Assembly (NCBI RefSeq): GCF_000807675.2
Contig: NZ_CP019962.1
Span: forward strand, 2,480,001 to 2,544,000
Length of the DNA: 64,000 nucleotides
Direction of reading: 5' to 3'
Source of the DNA: Eubacterium limosum
GTDB lineage: Bacteria > Bacillota > Clostridia > Eubacteriales > Eubacteriaceae
Of the stretch, positions 42,606-52,052 are shown piece by piece. Both the position numbers and the translations under genes were made by a program. The notes beneath the pieces were generated by a model, which was given only the letters and a program-made list of their open reading frames with translations, was not told the DNA's origin and searched no databases. Position 1 is the stretch's first letter; every line of letters starts with the position of its first letter.

Positions 42606-43745
42606 TTAATCCTCAGCCATCAGAAAGGCATGGGCTTCCCTGAGCAGTGCCCGGATTTCAAGGTTCTGGGGGCAGTGCTCCTCACACTGGCCGCAGCCTG
42701 TACACTGGTCGGCCTTGAGCTTGTTCTTGATATTGGTCCGGTATTTCTTCCGGGAGGCGGCCACGTCGCCGTACATAAAGGCTTCATTATAGTATTTGAA
42801 AATGGACGGGATCGGGATGATCTGCGGGCAGCCGTTACAGTAGCGGCAGCCAGTGCAGTCTGCCTTCATACGGCTTTTGTAAAAGCTTCGGAGCTTTTGG
42901 ATCATCTCCTTTTCGTCCTCTGTCAGGCAGCCGGCGGTGTATTTTCCGGCGATGGCGATGTTTTCCTGTACCTGGCGGAGGTCCGACATGCCGCTGAGCA
43001 CACAGGTGACCTCCGGCATATTGTATAAATATTTAAACCCGAGCTCCGGCGGGGTGAGGCTGGTGTCAAAGCTCTGCCAGAGTTCTGCCAGGTCGCCCTC
43101 TGGTTTTGCAGCCAGCTGGCCGCCGCGCAGGGGCTCCATGATCATGACCCCCATGCCGCGTGCGTGGGCGGCTTTCAGGCCAGCGAGTCCCGCCTGAAAG
43201 CTTTCGTCCATGTAATTGAGCTGAATCTGGACAAAATCAAAGGGGTAAGCGTCTAAAATCGGTTCAAATTCAGCGCTGAGGTCGTGGAAAGAGAAGCCGA
43301 GACAGCGCACCTTTCCGGAGGCCTTGGCCCGGTCCATAAAGTCGATAATACCGAGCTCCAGAAGCTTTTTGAAGCGGTAGCCATCCAGCGCGTGGAGCAG
43401 ATAGAAATCAATGTGGTCGGTTTGAAGGCGCTTAAGCTGCTCATCCAGGTAGCGGTCGGCGTCGGCCGGGTCGTGGCACTGCCAGCAGGGGAGCTTGGTG
43501 GCGAGCTGCACCTTGTCCCGCTGTCCGGTCTCAGCCAGGAATTTCCCCAGAAAGGGCTCGCTGGCCTGCTTGTGGTAGGGCCAGGCCGTGTCAAAATAAT
43601 TGACGCCTGCGTCGATGGCGGCCTGAAGGCATTGGCCGGCGGCCTTTTCGTCAATGAGCTTTTCGTTGTTGTATTTAATGGGAAAACGCATGGTGCCAAA
43701 GCCCAGCTGGGAGAGGTTGAGTTCTTTAAATGGTCGGTATTGCAT
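42606..43745 (-). CDS. Aldo/keto reductase with C-terminal ferredoxin-type Fe-S domain
   Basis: The 379-residue protein has an N-terminal AKR barrel (LGFGTMRFP, FDTAWPYHKQ with the catalytic Tyr, FYLLHALDGY with the His position). Two 4Fe-4S motifs, CTGCRYCNGCP and CTGCGQCEEHCP, lie in the last 90 residues. This clostridial subgroup probably couples NAD(P)H- or ferredoxin-linked electrons to carbonyl reduction; the substrate is unknown. GAAGGAG precedes the ATG. It is divergent from ptb. Confidence 0.88.
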   Translation of the reverse strand: MQYRPFKELNLSQLGFGTMRFPIKYNNEKLIDEKAAGQCLQAAIDAGVNYFDTAWPYHKQASEPFLGKFLAETGQRDKVQLATKLPCWQCHDPADADRYLDEQLKRLQTDHIDFYLLHALDGYRFKKLLELGIIDFMDRAKASGKVRCLGFSFHDLSAEFEPILDAYPFDFVQIQLNYMDESFQAGLAGLKAAHARGMGVMIMEPLRGGQLAAKPEGDLAELWQSFDTSLTPPELGFKYLYNMPEVTCVLSGMSDLRQVQENIAIAGKYTAGCLTEDEKEMIQKLRSFYKSRMKADCTGCRYCNGCPQIIPIPSIFKYYNEAFMYGDVAASRKKYRTNIKNKLKADQCTGCGQCEEHCPQNLEIRALLREAHAFLMAED

Positions 43746-43883
43746 TTTTCGCTCCTTCGTTTTATTTTTTTTGCATCTTTTTTTACTTTTTCGCTTAAAT
43801 TTGGGTATAGATTACATTATAACATGACTCTTCAATTTTTACATCGAAAGACATTACACATAGAATGAAAGCGAGGTTTTACA

Positions 43884-44798
43884 ATGTACCGTTTTGATGA
43901 AATAAAGGACCGGCTGACCGAGATGGCCAGAGTGCGTAAAAAGGTGGTTTCAGTTGCAGCCGCAGGTGATAAGGTGGTTCTGGAGACCATAAAGATCATG
44001 AATGACCACGGCTTTGGCCGGGCGATTCTGGTGGGCGACGCCGATAAGATCAAGCAATATGCCAAGGAGGTTGGCTGTGACCTCAGTGAAAACACCATCG
44101 TGGACGAAAAGGATGAAAAACGCGCCGCGGCGCTGGCAGTGGCCAGGGTAAGAGACGGCGAGGCCGATATTCTGATGAAGGGCCTCCTTCAGACCAAAAC
44201 CTATTTGCAGGCGATTCTGAACCGTGACCACGGGCTGCGGACCGGCAAGCTCTTAAACGCGGTAACCGCCTTTGAAGCGCCGCACCTGGACCGGATGATT
44301 CTGGCAACAGACTGCGGCATGATCGTGGAGCCGAGCCTGAAGGATAAAATCGAGATGATTGGCAATGCCACCCGGCTGGCAAACGCGCTGGGCTGCCGCC
44401 ACCCCAAGGTATCCTGCGTGAGCGCGGTGGAAACCGTCAATGATAATATGCCTGACGGCATCGACGCAGCGATCCTGTCAAAAATGAATGATCGCGGCCA
44501 GATCAAGGGCTGTGTGATCGACGGTCCTCTGTCCATGGACCTTTCCATCTCCGAGCATTCTGTCAAGCATAAGGGCGTTATCAGTCCGGTGGCCGGACAC
44601 GCGGATATCCTGCTCATGCCGAATTTGCAGGCAGGCAATATTTTCTGGAAAACCATGACCTATATGGCCGGCGCTCAAAGCGGCGCGGTCATCATGGGAA
44701 CATCCAAGCCCGCAGTGCTCACCTCAAGAGCCGACTCCGCCGACGCGAAGGTCAATTCCATGGCCCTGGCAATGATGCTGGGAACCCTGTATGATTAA
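43884..44798 (+). CDS. ptb: Phosphate butyryltransferase
   Basis: The 304-residue protein fits the PTA/PTB family at the short Ptb length, with VLETIKIMNDHGFGRAILVG, ADILMKGLLQTKTYL, DGPLSMDLSIS and PNLQAGNIFWKTM. It exchanges CoA for phosphate on butyryl- or related acyl-CoA, leading to ATP through a kinase. No butyrate kinase gene is adjacent; a terminator follows. Branched-chain acyl substrates are an alternative, which would suit the 2-oxoacid oxidoreductase at 5-8 kb. Confidence 0.88.
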   Translation: MYRFDEIKDRLTEMARVRKKVVSVAAAGDKVVLETIKIMNDHGFGRAILVGDADKIKQYAKEVGCDLSENTIVDEKDEKRAAALAVARVRDGEADILMKGLLQTKTYLQAILNRDHGLRTGKLLNAVTAFEAPHLDRMILATDCGMIVEPSLKDKIEMIGNATRLANALGCRHPKVSCVSAVETVNDNMPDGIDAAILSKMNDRGQIKGCVIDGPLSMDLSISEHSVKHKGVISPVAGHADILLMPNLQAGNIFWKTMTYMAGAQSGAVIMGTSKPAVLTSRADSADAKVNSMALAMMLGTLYD

Positions 44799-44867
44799 AC
44801 GGCGCGTCAGGGTCAGAGTACAGCGGCCGTCAACCATGGTGCTTTGAGCATCAACAGCCTTTTCTGA

Positions 44868-44897
44868 GTCTCCCTGACCGGGAGACTTTTTTAAATA
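44868..44897 (+). terminator. Terminator after ptb
   Basis: GTCTCCC and GGGAGAC arms, loop TGACC, then a T-run. Confidence 0.9.
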
Positions 44898-44951
44898 TAA
44901 AATAAAGTGCCGGTTGCGTCAAAGGCCAATCTAAGGAAATAGCGTTGAAAT

Positions 44952-44980
44952 TTGCCTTTAAAGCCGCTTTATTTTATAAT
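44952..44980 (+). promoter_or_regulatory. Sigma-A-like promoter upstream of the YhaO-like gene
   Basis: TTGCCT, 17 bp and TATAAT. A second TATAAT lies closer to the gene, near 45048, without a clear -35 box. Confidence 0.55.
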
Positions 44981-45088
44981 AGTAAAGAATAACATCGGAA
45001 ACCTGGGCGATTTTGAACTTTTTCGTTTTCAATTGCCTTGTATCATGATATAATTTAAGAACAAATATTCGCATTGGAGGCAACTTAG

Positions 45089-46180
45089 ATGAAGGTATCT
45101 TTCATACATACAGGTGATTTGCACATGGGCCGCCAGTTCCATTTTAACCGGCGTGGAGACATATACGGGAAGAATAAACGGCTGGACCTCTGGGAGACCT
45201 TTGAAAAAATACTCAACACCGCAGAAAAGAACCAGATCGACCTGCTGCTGATCGCCGGGGATCTTTTCGACTCCGATGAAGTGGACATTATGGAAATTGA
45301 GCGGGTGGCAGAAAAGTTTTCACGCCTCACCACCACCCGGGTGGTTATCTGCGCGGGCAACCATGACTGCTACAGCAGCCTGTCCCTTTTCGGTCTGGTG
45401 GACTGGCCAGACAACGTGACCCTGTTTAAAACCGGCAAGCTGGAATCCGTCTATTTTCCAGACCTTAAAACCGAGGTTTACGGTATGTCCTGGGTGAAAA
45501 AGGCCTATACCGACCTGCCCTTTCCGCGGGGGATCGCCGTTAATCCGGAGTGCAACAATATTCTGATGCTCCACGGCGACGCCTACAGCAGGCAGACCGA
45601 TTATCTGCCCATTGACGTCTCGAACTTTTCCAATTTTGATTATGTGGCCCTGGGTCATATCCACAAGCCTGAGTATCTGAGTGAAACCGCGGCTTACTGT
45701 GGCAGTCCCGAGGGGCTGAGCTTTGGCGAGAGCGGTGACCACGGCGTTATTGTCGGCAAGATCGACGCGCACAAATGTGTCAGTGAATTTGTACCTGTCC
45801 AGAAGCGCCGCTACGTGGACCTGGAATTTGAGGTAACGCCTGAGATGAGTTTTGATACGATCAAGGAACAGATCCTCGCCTGCGATACCGAGGAAAACCG
45901 GATGAAGAACTACTACCGGGTCACCCTGAAGGGCTATGTGGACCCGGAAGTCTCCGTGGACTGGCTTAAGGATGAATTACAGCCGTCCTTTTACTATTTT
46001 GAACTGAACGACAAGGAGCTTGAAGTCGATCTGGACATCGATCTGCTGCTCAAGGAAAACAGGGACAACATGATCGGTAAATTTATACAGGAGATGCTTC
46101 TTGAGGAAGCGTCTCCCATCACTAAAAAGGCCTTGTACTACGGTCTGGAAGGGATCTTAAAGGAAAAGGTAATTCTATGA
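45089..46180 (+). CDS. YhaO/SbcD-like metallophosphoesterase
   Basis: The 363-residue protein has all Mre11/SbcD phosphoesterase motifs: GDLHMG, GDLFDSDE, GNHDCY, LHGDAYS and GHIHKPEY. It should be the nuclease partner of the ATPase encoded next, with a 4-bp overlap (ATGA). The pair parallels YhaO-YhaN, thought to act in DNA repair. GGAGG precedes the ATG. Confidence 0.9.
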   Translation: MKVSFIHTGDLHMGRQFHFNRRGDIYGKNKRLDLWETFEKILNTAEKNQIDLLLIAGDLFDSDEVDIMEIERVAEKFSRLTTTRVVICAGNHDCYSSLSLFGLVDWPDNVTLFKTGKLESVYFPDLKTEVYGMSWVKKAYTDLPFPRGIAVNPECNNILMLHGDAYSRQTDYLPIDVSNFSNFDYVALGHIHKPEYLSETAAYCGSPEGLSFGESGDHGVIVGKIDAHKCVSEFVPVQKRRYVDLEFEVTPEMSFDTIKEQILACDTEENRMKNYYRVTLKGYVDPEVSVDWLKDELQPSFYYFELNDKELEVDLDIDLLLKENRDNMIGKFIQEMLLEEASPITKKALYYGLEGILKEKVIL

Positions 46181-48576
46181 AAATAAAAACACTGATACTG
46201 ACGTCTTTTGGAAAATTTAAGGACCGGGTCATCGAGGTAGACGATGGGTTTAACCTGGTCTATGGTGAAAACGAGGCGGGCAAATCCACGGTGCAGCACT
46301 TCATCGAGGGAATGCTGTTCGGATTCTACAAGCCCTACCGCAAAAAGCGGACCTACTCCGAGGATTTTGAGCGCTTTAAGCCCTGGGGCAGCGATACCTA
46401 CTGCGGCGCCATGGTCATGGAACAGGACGACGGCCGGGAAATCCGGATTGAACGTGATTTTCTGAAAAAGCAGGACGGGGTAAAGATTTATGACAACGTC
46501 ACCGGGGAGGACATCACCGCCCTTTATCCCTACGATAACGTCACCCGGCAGAATCTGCCGCTGGGCGATCTGAAGATCAACTCCGTGGTGTACAACAACA
46601 CCGTGAACATCAAGCAGATGGCCTCCGCCTCCGACGCCGACCTGGCAAAGGAAGTGAATGACCGCCTCATTGAGCTGGGAACCGCCCAGAAGGAGGAGGT
46701 TTCGCTCAACCGTGTCATGGGTTATCTTGAAAACAAGAAAAAATCCATCGGCAACTACGGACAGAGCAAGTCCAACTACGGGATGGCTGTGCGGGAGCTT
46801 AAGGATCTGGAACGGGCGCTGGACGAAGGCGAACGCGTCTACAACGTGATCCAGAAAAACCAGAAGCGCATCCAGCAGTATAAGAAAAAAATTGAGGCAG
46901 CCCAGAGCAAATGCCGGAACCAGTCCGAAAAAACACAGGCCAAGACCCGTGAGGAGCTTAAAAACATGCGGGAAAAGGTCCGTGAGATCAAGAGCGAGGG
47001 CGAGGCGCTCAGCCGCCGCCTGGCAGAGCTTGAAAAATACGAGGACTTTGATACCCGGACCTATGGGCGTCTTAAAATTTTACAGAGCAATCTGGAGGGT
47101 GCCGGGGAACGCATCAAGACCCTGTTCCGGGAGATTGAAGTGCTTGAGGGCAAATGCCGGGATATTACCGGCCGGTGCAACCGCATCAAGCGCAGCCTGA
47201 AGGGGCTGAGCCGAAACGAGGTACAGATGGATTATCAGAAGTACCAGTACGCGCTGGAAAACCCCAGCGTGATCGAGCGGGAGCAGGAGCATATTGAGGT
47301 GCAGGTCTCAACCCTGAACCGGGTATCGAACGGCATGCTCATCCTGCTCATGGTGCTGGGCGCCATTCTGGTACTGGTCACCGCCATTAATCCGGGGAAC
47401 TTCCTGGCCGGCGCAGTGCTGGTGTTTGTGAACTTTCTGGGTTGGTTTTTAGGACTGGGCGGCGCGGCCCTGATGATCTATAAAATGAAATCACCGGGCG
47501 GCCTGGTGCCGGAAACCGCAGAGGACGAGCAGGAGGAATACGACGAGGTGCCGCTGACTGCTGTGGAAGCCATTTTACAGAAATACGGCAAAAACACGCC
47601 GAAGGAATACGAAGCCTTTGTTGACAAGGCCGAAGAAATTTTTAACCGCCTTGACAAGCTGACCATGGACGAGAATGTGTTCCTCACCCAGGTAGAGAAC
47701 AAGAAAAAAGAACTGGAAGAGGTTACCCACAACCAGACAAGCTTTGAAACGGAACTGAGCGAAGAGCTTGAAAAGGCGGGGGTAGAAAACATCGAAGCCT
47801 ACAACGAGGGCTGCCAGTATAAAAACGAGCTGGAAAAGGTCCGGGCAGAGCTCGCAGCCAACAAGCGCCTTTACGATGAGCTGGGCGGCGGCAACATGAT
47901 CAAGGTTGACCCCGACGCCGGGGAGGATGACAATCCTGTTATCATGGTGGCGCCGGATGGTGAGAAGATCCGCGCCCGCGAAGCGCTGCTGGCTTTTAAC
48001 CAGGAGGTTTCCAGGCTTCAGGGTGAAAACAGCATGCTCATCAGCAGTGTGAGCAATCCGGTGGAAACCCGGGAAAAAATCGAAACCCTTAAAAATCAGA
48101 TCAGTGAATATGAGGAAGACCTCAGAGCCTGTGACATGGCGCTTGAGATTTTCGGCCGGCTCTCCAGGGAAACGCATTACGATTCCGCGCCGGTGCTCAA
48201 TGATAAAATCGGCGATGTGCTGTACAGCATCACCCGCAAATATAAGGAAGTCAAAATTGACGACAAGCTTCAGGTAAAGGTCGTGAGCCCGGAAAACGGC
48301 GATCTGCTGGATATTGAGAAGCTGAGCGGCGGTACCATTGACCAGATTTACTTTGCGCTGCGCTTTGGCGTGGGCAATGTGCTTGAATTTGACAAATCCC
48401 TGCCCTTTGTGCTGGACGACCCGTTTGTGCAGTACGATCTGGCGAGAAAAACCGAGGCGGTGCGCTTCCTCTGGAACATCAGCAAGGGGCAGCAGGTCCT
48501 GCTGTTTACCTGCAGCGGCGATGAAAAACGGATTCTGGACCACAATGAGTTTTGCTACAGTGGTATCATATTATAA
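46177..48576 (+). CDS. YhaN/SbcC-like ATPase with central membrane helices
   Basis: The 799-residue protein has an N-terminal Walker A (VYGENEAGKST, about 29-39), a coiled-coil region with many Lys/Glu/Gln, and two hydrophobic helices at about 385-430 (MLILLMVLGAILVLV and FVNFLGWFLGLGGAAL). A second coiled coil follows, then the ABC signature KLSGGTIDQIYFALRF and Walker B FVLDDPFVQYD. Relative to SbcC it is short, and the membrane insert takes the place of the zinc hook, as in YhaN-type proteins. It would anchor the nuclease complex at the membrane. Confidence 0.88.
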   Translation: MKIKTLILTSFGKFKDRVIEVDDGFNLVYGENEAGKSTVQHFIEGMLFGFYKPYRKKRTYSEDFERFKPWGSDTYCGAMVMEQDDGREIRIERDFLKKQDGVKIYDNVTGEDITALYPYDNVTRQNLPLGDLKINSVVYNNTVNIKQMASASDADLAKEVNDRLIELGTAQKEEVSLNRVMGYLENKKKSIGNYGQSKSNYGMAVRELKDLERALDEGERVYNVIQKNQKRIQQYKKKIEAAQSKCRNQSEKTQAKTREELKNMREKVREIKSEGEALSRRLAELEKYEDFDTRTYGRLKILQSNLEGAGERIKTLFREIEVLEGKCRDITGRCNRIKRSLKGLSRNEVQMDYQKYQYALENPSVIEREQEHIEVQVSTLNRVSNGMLILLMVLGAILVLVTAINPGNFLAGAVLVFVNFLGWFLGLGGAALMIYKMKSPGGLVPETAEDEQEEYDEVPLTAVEAILQKYGKNTPKEYEAFVDKAEEIFNRLDKLTMDENVFLTQVENKKKELEEVTHNQTSFETELSEELEKAGVENIEAYNEGCQYKNELEKVRAELAANKRLYDELGGGNMIKVDPDAGEDDNPVIMVAPDGEKIRAREALLAFNQEVSRLQGENSMLISSVSNPVETREKIETLKNQISEYEEDLRACDMALEIFGRLSRETHYDSAPVLNDKIGDVLYSITRKYKEVKIDDKLQVKVVSPENGDLLDIEKLSGGTIDQIYFALRFGVGNVLEFDKSLPFVLDDPFVQYDLARKTEAVRFLWNISKGQQVLLFTCSGDEKRILDHNEFCYSGIIL

Positions 48577-48600
48577 GTAATTTTTGAGGGGAGAACAAAA

Positions 48601-48960
48601 ATGAAGTTACGGGAAGTCAAAGAACTACTGAACGCACGGGTTTTAACAGGAGAAGAACATCTGGATGAGGATGTCTATGTGGCCTGCGGCTGCGACCTCA
48701 TGAGCGATGTGCTGCGGTATGCCAAGGAGGACGGCATACTGCTCACCGGGCTTGTGAACAAGCAGGTTTTTAACACGGTGGACATGGCAAACATGCACAG
48801 CATTGTTTTTGTCAGAAGCAAGGTGCCGGGTGAGGAACTGCTGGAAATGGCCGAGGATATTGACATGCTGATCATGACCACCGATTATCCGCTGTTTGAA
48901 TCCTGCGGAATCTTATACCACAACGGACTTAAGGGGGCAATACCGAAAAATGAGCTATGA
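48601..48960 (+). CDS. DRTGG-domain protein 1
   Basis: The 119-residue product fits a stand-alone DRTGG domain (LREVKELLNARVLTGEEHLD, then GLVNKQVFNTVDMANMHSIVFVR, here GLVNKQVFNTVDMANMHSI). In clostridial hydrogenase loci such proteins accompany HATPase and PHP genes, with probable sensory roles. It is the first gene of the hydrogenase-associated signalling block and overlaps the next gene by 11 bp. Confidence 0.75.
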   Translation: MKLREVKELLNARVLTGEEHLDEDVYVACGCDLMSDVLRYAKEDGILLTGLVNKQVFNTVDMANMHSIVFVRSKVPGEELLEMAEDIDMLIMTTDYPLFESCGILYHNGLKGAIPKNEL

Positions 48961-49366
48961 AATGGTATTTGATGTAGAAAAGGGAGATTTTGAAAAAGCC
49001 GGCGAGGCTTCGCGCAAAATAAAGCGGAGCCTTCAGCAGCTCGGCATCAGCAGCAAGGTGATCCGCCATATCGCCATTGCCGGATACGAGGGCGAGATGA
49101 ATATCGCCATCCATTCCGACGGCGGGCAGATCATTTTAGAGGTAGATGAAAACGCTGTAACCCTGCGTCTGGAGGACGTAGGGCCAGGAATTCCCAATGT
49201 AGATCTGGCGATGACAGAGGGATGGTCAACCGCCAGTGACAAGGTCCGGGAAATGGGCTTTGGCGCAGGGATGGGTCTGCCGAATATGGAAAAAAATGCA
49301 GATGACTTTGAGATACATTCAAAGGTAGGAGAAGGAACGAAAATAAAGATGTATTTCAAATTGTAA
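48950..49366 (+). CDS. Anti-sigma-type HATPase
   Basis: The 138-residue GHKL ATPase resembles RsbW/SpoIIAB, with VIRHIAIAGYEGEMNIAIHS as N-box region, VEDVGPGIPN as G1 (written LEDVGPGIPN here) and MGFGAGMGLPNME as G2. It has no attached sensor or sigma gene. In this position it may phosphorylate or bind the neighbouring Fe-S or DRTGG proteins. I chose ATG 48950, which overlaps the previous stop; the upstream in-frame start lies deep in the previous gene. Confidence 0.8.
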   Translation: MSYEMVFDVEKGDFEKAGEASRKIKRSLQQLGISSKVIRHIAIAGYEGEMNIAIHSDGGQIILEVDENAVTLRLEDVGPGIPNVDLAMTEGWSTASDKVREMGFGAGMGLPNMEKNADDFEIHSKVGEGTKIKMYFKL

Positions 49367-49390
49367 AATCTGGGGGATGAGGTGAAACTG

Positions 49391-50749
49391 ATGGATAAAT
49401 TAATGCATTCGGTGTATCTGGATAAAGACAAGTGCCTGGGGTGCACGACCTGTCTGAGATCCTGTCCGACCGGCGCCATCCGTGTGCGCGAGGGCAAGGC
49501 CAAGATCATCGAGTCAAAGTGCATTGACTGCGGCGAGTGTATCCGGGTCTGCCCGCACCACGCGAAAATGGCAAAAACCGATCCGCTCTCCAAAATCAAA
49601 GATTATAAGTACACGGTCGCCATTCCGGCGCCGACACTGCTGGGGCAGTTTAAGTTGAAGTACTCCATCGACCGCATTTTATCAGCGCTCAAATCACTGG
49701 GCTTTGACGAAATTGTGGAGGTGGCCTTTGGCGCTGAGATCATCGGCCGGGCCATCAAGTATGAGTTTACAGCTAAGCACTATCCCAAGCCGATGATTTC
49801 GTCGGCCTGTCCGGCGGTGGCGAAGCTGATTCAGGTGCGTTTTCCGGAGCTGACAGGCAACATTAACCGGCTGAAGGCGCCCATGGGGCTGACCGCGAGG
49901 ATTACGCGAAAACGTTTGATTGAGAGTAAAAACCTCAAGAGTGAGGATATCGGCATCTTTTTTATAACCCCCTGTGCCGCCAAGGCCACAGAGGTAAGCA
50001 ATCCGCTGCCGAGCGACGACCTGTTTTCAACCATTGACGGCGCCATTGCCATCAAGGATATCTACGCGCCGCTGATGGGCGCGATGAAAACCGTCGAGGT
50101 GGAGGATGGGATTCACAATTCATCGGCTGAGGGCTTCAGCTGGGCAGTGTCCGGCGGGGAGAGCAGCTATCTGAAGAACAAGAAAGTACTGCATGTGGAT
50201 GGGATCTCCAATGTCATCAAGGTGCTTGAGGAGATTGAGAACGGCAAGCTTGACAACATCGACTTTTTCGAGGGGCTTGCCTGTATCGGGGGCTGTGTTG
50301 GCGGGTGCCTGACCGTAGAGAATAATTTTGTGGCCAAAATGTACATTGAGGAAAGAGCCAAGCTGGAGCGTATGGATTCCCATAAGCACCTGGAGGAAGC
50401 CTATATCAAAAACCTGTACAACACCGGCATGATGCATCAGAAGGAAAAACTGGTGCCGCGCGGCCCCAAACCTCTTGACGAGGATATGGGGGAGGCCATC
50501 AAAAAAATGCACGCCATCGAGGAACTGGAGGCCAAGCTTCCGGGGCTGGACTGTGGCTCCTGCGGCGCGCCGGGCTGCCGGGCGCTGGCCGAGGACATCG
50601 TCATGGGCAATGCCCGTGAGATCGACTGTGTCTTCGTCCTGAAGGACCGTGTTCTGGAGCTTTCAAAGCTCACCAGTGAATTGCTTCAAGTGGGACATCC
50701 CATGAAGAATAAAAATGAAAACAATGAGGAAACCGAGGAGGAAAAATGA
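49391..50749 (+). CDS. [FeFe]-hydrogenase-like Fe-S protein with C-terminal Fes domain
   Basis: Two N-terminal 4Fe-4S motifs (CLGCTTCLRSCP, CIDCGECIRVCP) lead into a domain related to the hydrogenase large subunit. Its H-cluster motifs are altered: SSACPAV for TSCCPxW, TPCAAKATE for MPCxxKxxE, and ACIGGCVGGC for ACPGGCxNGGG. A C-terminal Fes domain (LDCGSCGAPGCRALAEDI) follows. It is probably an electron-transfer or sensor partner rather than a full hydrogenase. ATG 49391 follows GAGGTG; a GTG nine bases earlier is nearly as good. Confidence 0.82.
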   Translation: MDKLMHSVYLDKDKCLGCTTCLRSCPTGAIRVREGKAKIIESKCIDCGECIRVCPHHAKMAKTDPLSKIKDYKYTVAIPAPTLLGQFKLKYSIDRILSALKSLGFDEIVEVAFGAEIIGRAIKYEFTAKHYPKPMISSACPAVAKLIQVRFPELTGNINRLKAPMGLTARITRKRLIESKNLKSEDIGIFFITPCAAKATEVSNPLPSDDLFSTIDGAIAIKDIYAPLMGAMKTVEVEDGIHNSSAEGFSWAVSGGESSYLKNKKVLHVDGISNVIKVLEEIENGKLDNIDFFEGLACIGGCVGGCLTVENNFVAKMYIEERAKLERMDSHKHLEEAYIKNLYNTGMMHQKEKLVPRGPKPLDEDMGEAIKKMHAIEELEAKLPGLDCGSCGAPGCRALAEDIVMGNAREIDCVFVLKDRVLELSKLTSELLQVGHPMKNKNENNEETEEEK

Positions 50750-51078
50750 ACGTAAAAGAACTGCTGGCAGACGAACGCTTTGTCTGCGCCAACGACACTG
50801 TATCCCTGGACCGTGAGATTGAGAGTGGCTATGTGGGCGACCTGCTGAGCTGGGTTATGGCCAATGCGGACAACAACTGCGCGTGGGTGACCATCCAGAC
50901 GCACATGAATATCATCGCTGTGGCGACACTTTTGGAGATGGCCTGTATTATTATTCCCGAGGGCGCGGAAATTGAAAAAGATACCCTGGCAAAGGCCACG
51001 GAGGAAAACATTCCGATCATTACCACTGAAATGAACGCCTATCAGGTCTGTACCTTCCTGGGAGAAAAAGGCATCTGA
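50746..51078 (+). CDS. DRTGG-domain protein 2
   Basis: The 110-residue protein is a second DRTGG-type product (VKELLADERFVCANDTVSLD, then YVGDLLSWVMANADNNCAW). It overlaps the Fe-S protein stop by 4 bp and is followed 2 bp later by the PHP gene. The pairing of two DRTGG proteins with an HATPase and an Fe-S protein recurs in hydrogenase loci of clostridia. Confidence 0.75.
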   Translation: MNVKELLADERFVCANDTVSLDREIESGYVGDLLSWVMANADNNCAWVTIQTHMNIIAVATLLEMACIIIPEGAEIEKDTLAKATEENIPIITTEMNAYQVCTFLGEKGI

Positions 51079-51080
51079 AA

Positions 51081-51803
51081 ATGAGCACTGTTGCCATTGA
51101 TCTGCATATGCACTCTGTTCTGTCACCCTGCGGCGATTTGGGTATGACCCCCAACAACATCGTGGGCATGGCTCTGCTGAAAGAGGTTGACTACATTGCG
51201 CTGACAGATCATAATACCGCTAAAAACCTGCCCGCCCTTTTTGAAGTGGCAAAGGGCGAAGGCCTGTGCGTGCTGCCGGGCATCGAGGTAACCACTAAGG
51301 AGGAAGCCCATATTCTGGCGTATTTTGACACGCTGGAGGGGGCCATGGAGCTGGACGCCATCTTGTATGAGCATCTGCCCGATATCCCCAATAAACCGGA
51401 TTATTTTGGCCCACAGTACATTCTGGACGCTGAGGATGAGATCATTGGTGAGGTGGACAAGCTGCTGATCTCAGCAACCGATATCGGCATCGACGAGCTG
51501 GCGGAAATCGTTAAGCCGCTGGGCGGCATTATCGTACCGGCCCATATCGATCGAAAATCCTACAGTATTATGGTGTCGCTGGGGTTTATCCCGCCGGATC
51601 TGCCGGTAAAGACTGTGGAGCTTTCCAGGGCGACCACTGTGGAGGAAGCAAAAAAGAAATTTCGTTTTTTCAGGGAATACCAGTTTATTCACGGCTCCGA
51701 CGCCCATCAGCTGGAGGACATGGCCGAGCGTGAATATTTTATTGATCTGCCGGATTTAAGAAAATCCACATTAATTGAATATTTGGGCGGTACAACTGAA
51801 TAA
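51081..51803 (+). CDS. PHP-domain phosphoesterase
   Basis: The 240-residue protein has PHP metal motifs: DLHMHSVLSPCGD, ALTDHNT, GIEVTTKEEAHIL and HGSDAHQ. PHP proteins hydrolyse phosphoester bonds, for example of nucleotides or phosphoproteins. It closes the hydrogenase-associated signalling block, 249 bp before hydC. Confidence 0.85.
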   Translation: MSTVAIDLHMHSVLSPCGDLGMTPNNIVGMALLKEVDYIALTDHNTAKNLPALFEVAKGEGLCVLPGIEVTTKEEAHILAYFDTLEGAMELDAILYEHLPDIPNKPDYFGPQYILDAEDEIIGEVDKLLISATDIGIDELAEIVKPLGGIIVPAHIDRKSYSIMVSLGFIPPDLPVKTVELSRATTVEEAKKKFRFFREYQFIHGSDAHQLEDMAEREYFIDLPDLRKSTLIEYLGGTTE

Positions 51804-51989
51804 AGATAAAAATTTGCCATTTTTAAAGCGCCTGAAAAAAACAGTTCTGTTTTTTTAACGTTTAAAATGGGAAAGAGTAATATTTTAACTTGTATATACT
51901 GGTATTTTCTTGTTTGAACGTGTTCTTAAGCCAGTCTTTAAGGTAAAAGATTACATTTAAAAAGGTTAAGTAAATAACGAAGACTGTGC

Positions 51990-51995
51990 TATAAT
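51990..51995 (+). promoter_or_regulatory. -10 box upstream of hydC
   Basis: TATAAT, 57 bp before the hydC start, with only a weak -35 (TTAAGT). The 249-bp gap also has a small AAAACAG/CTGTTTT hairpin with a T-run near 51834-51857, probably ending the PHP transcript. Confidence 0.45.
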
Positions 51996-52052
51996 AGAAT
52001 AGTAAAAATTGAGCAATAAATGAGGATTGCGAAATCAAGAGGAGGATTTAAG

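Noticed and set aside
43780-43810. Sigma-B-like promoter before ptb (TTGGGTATAG)
   Set aside because: The -10-like word is present but no matching -35 box is found at suitable distance.
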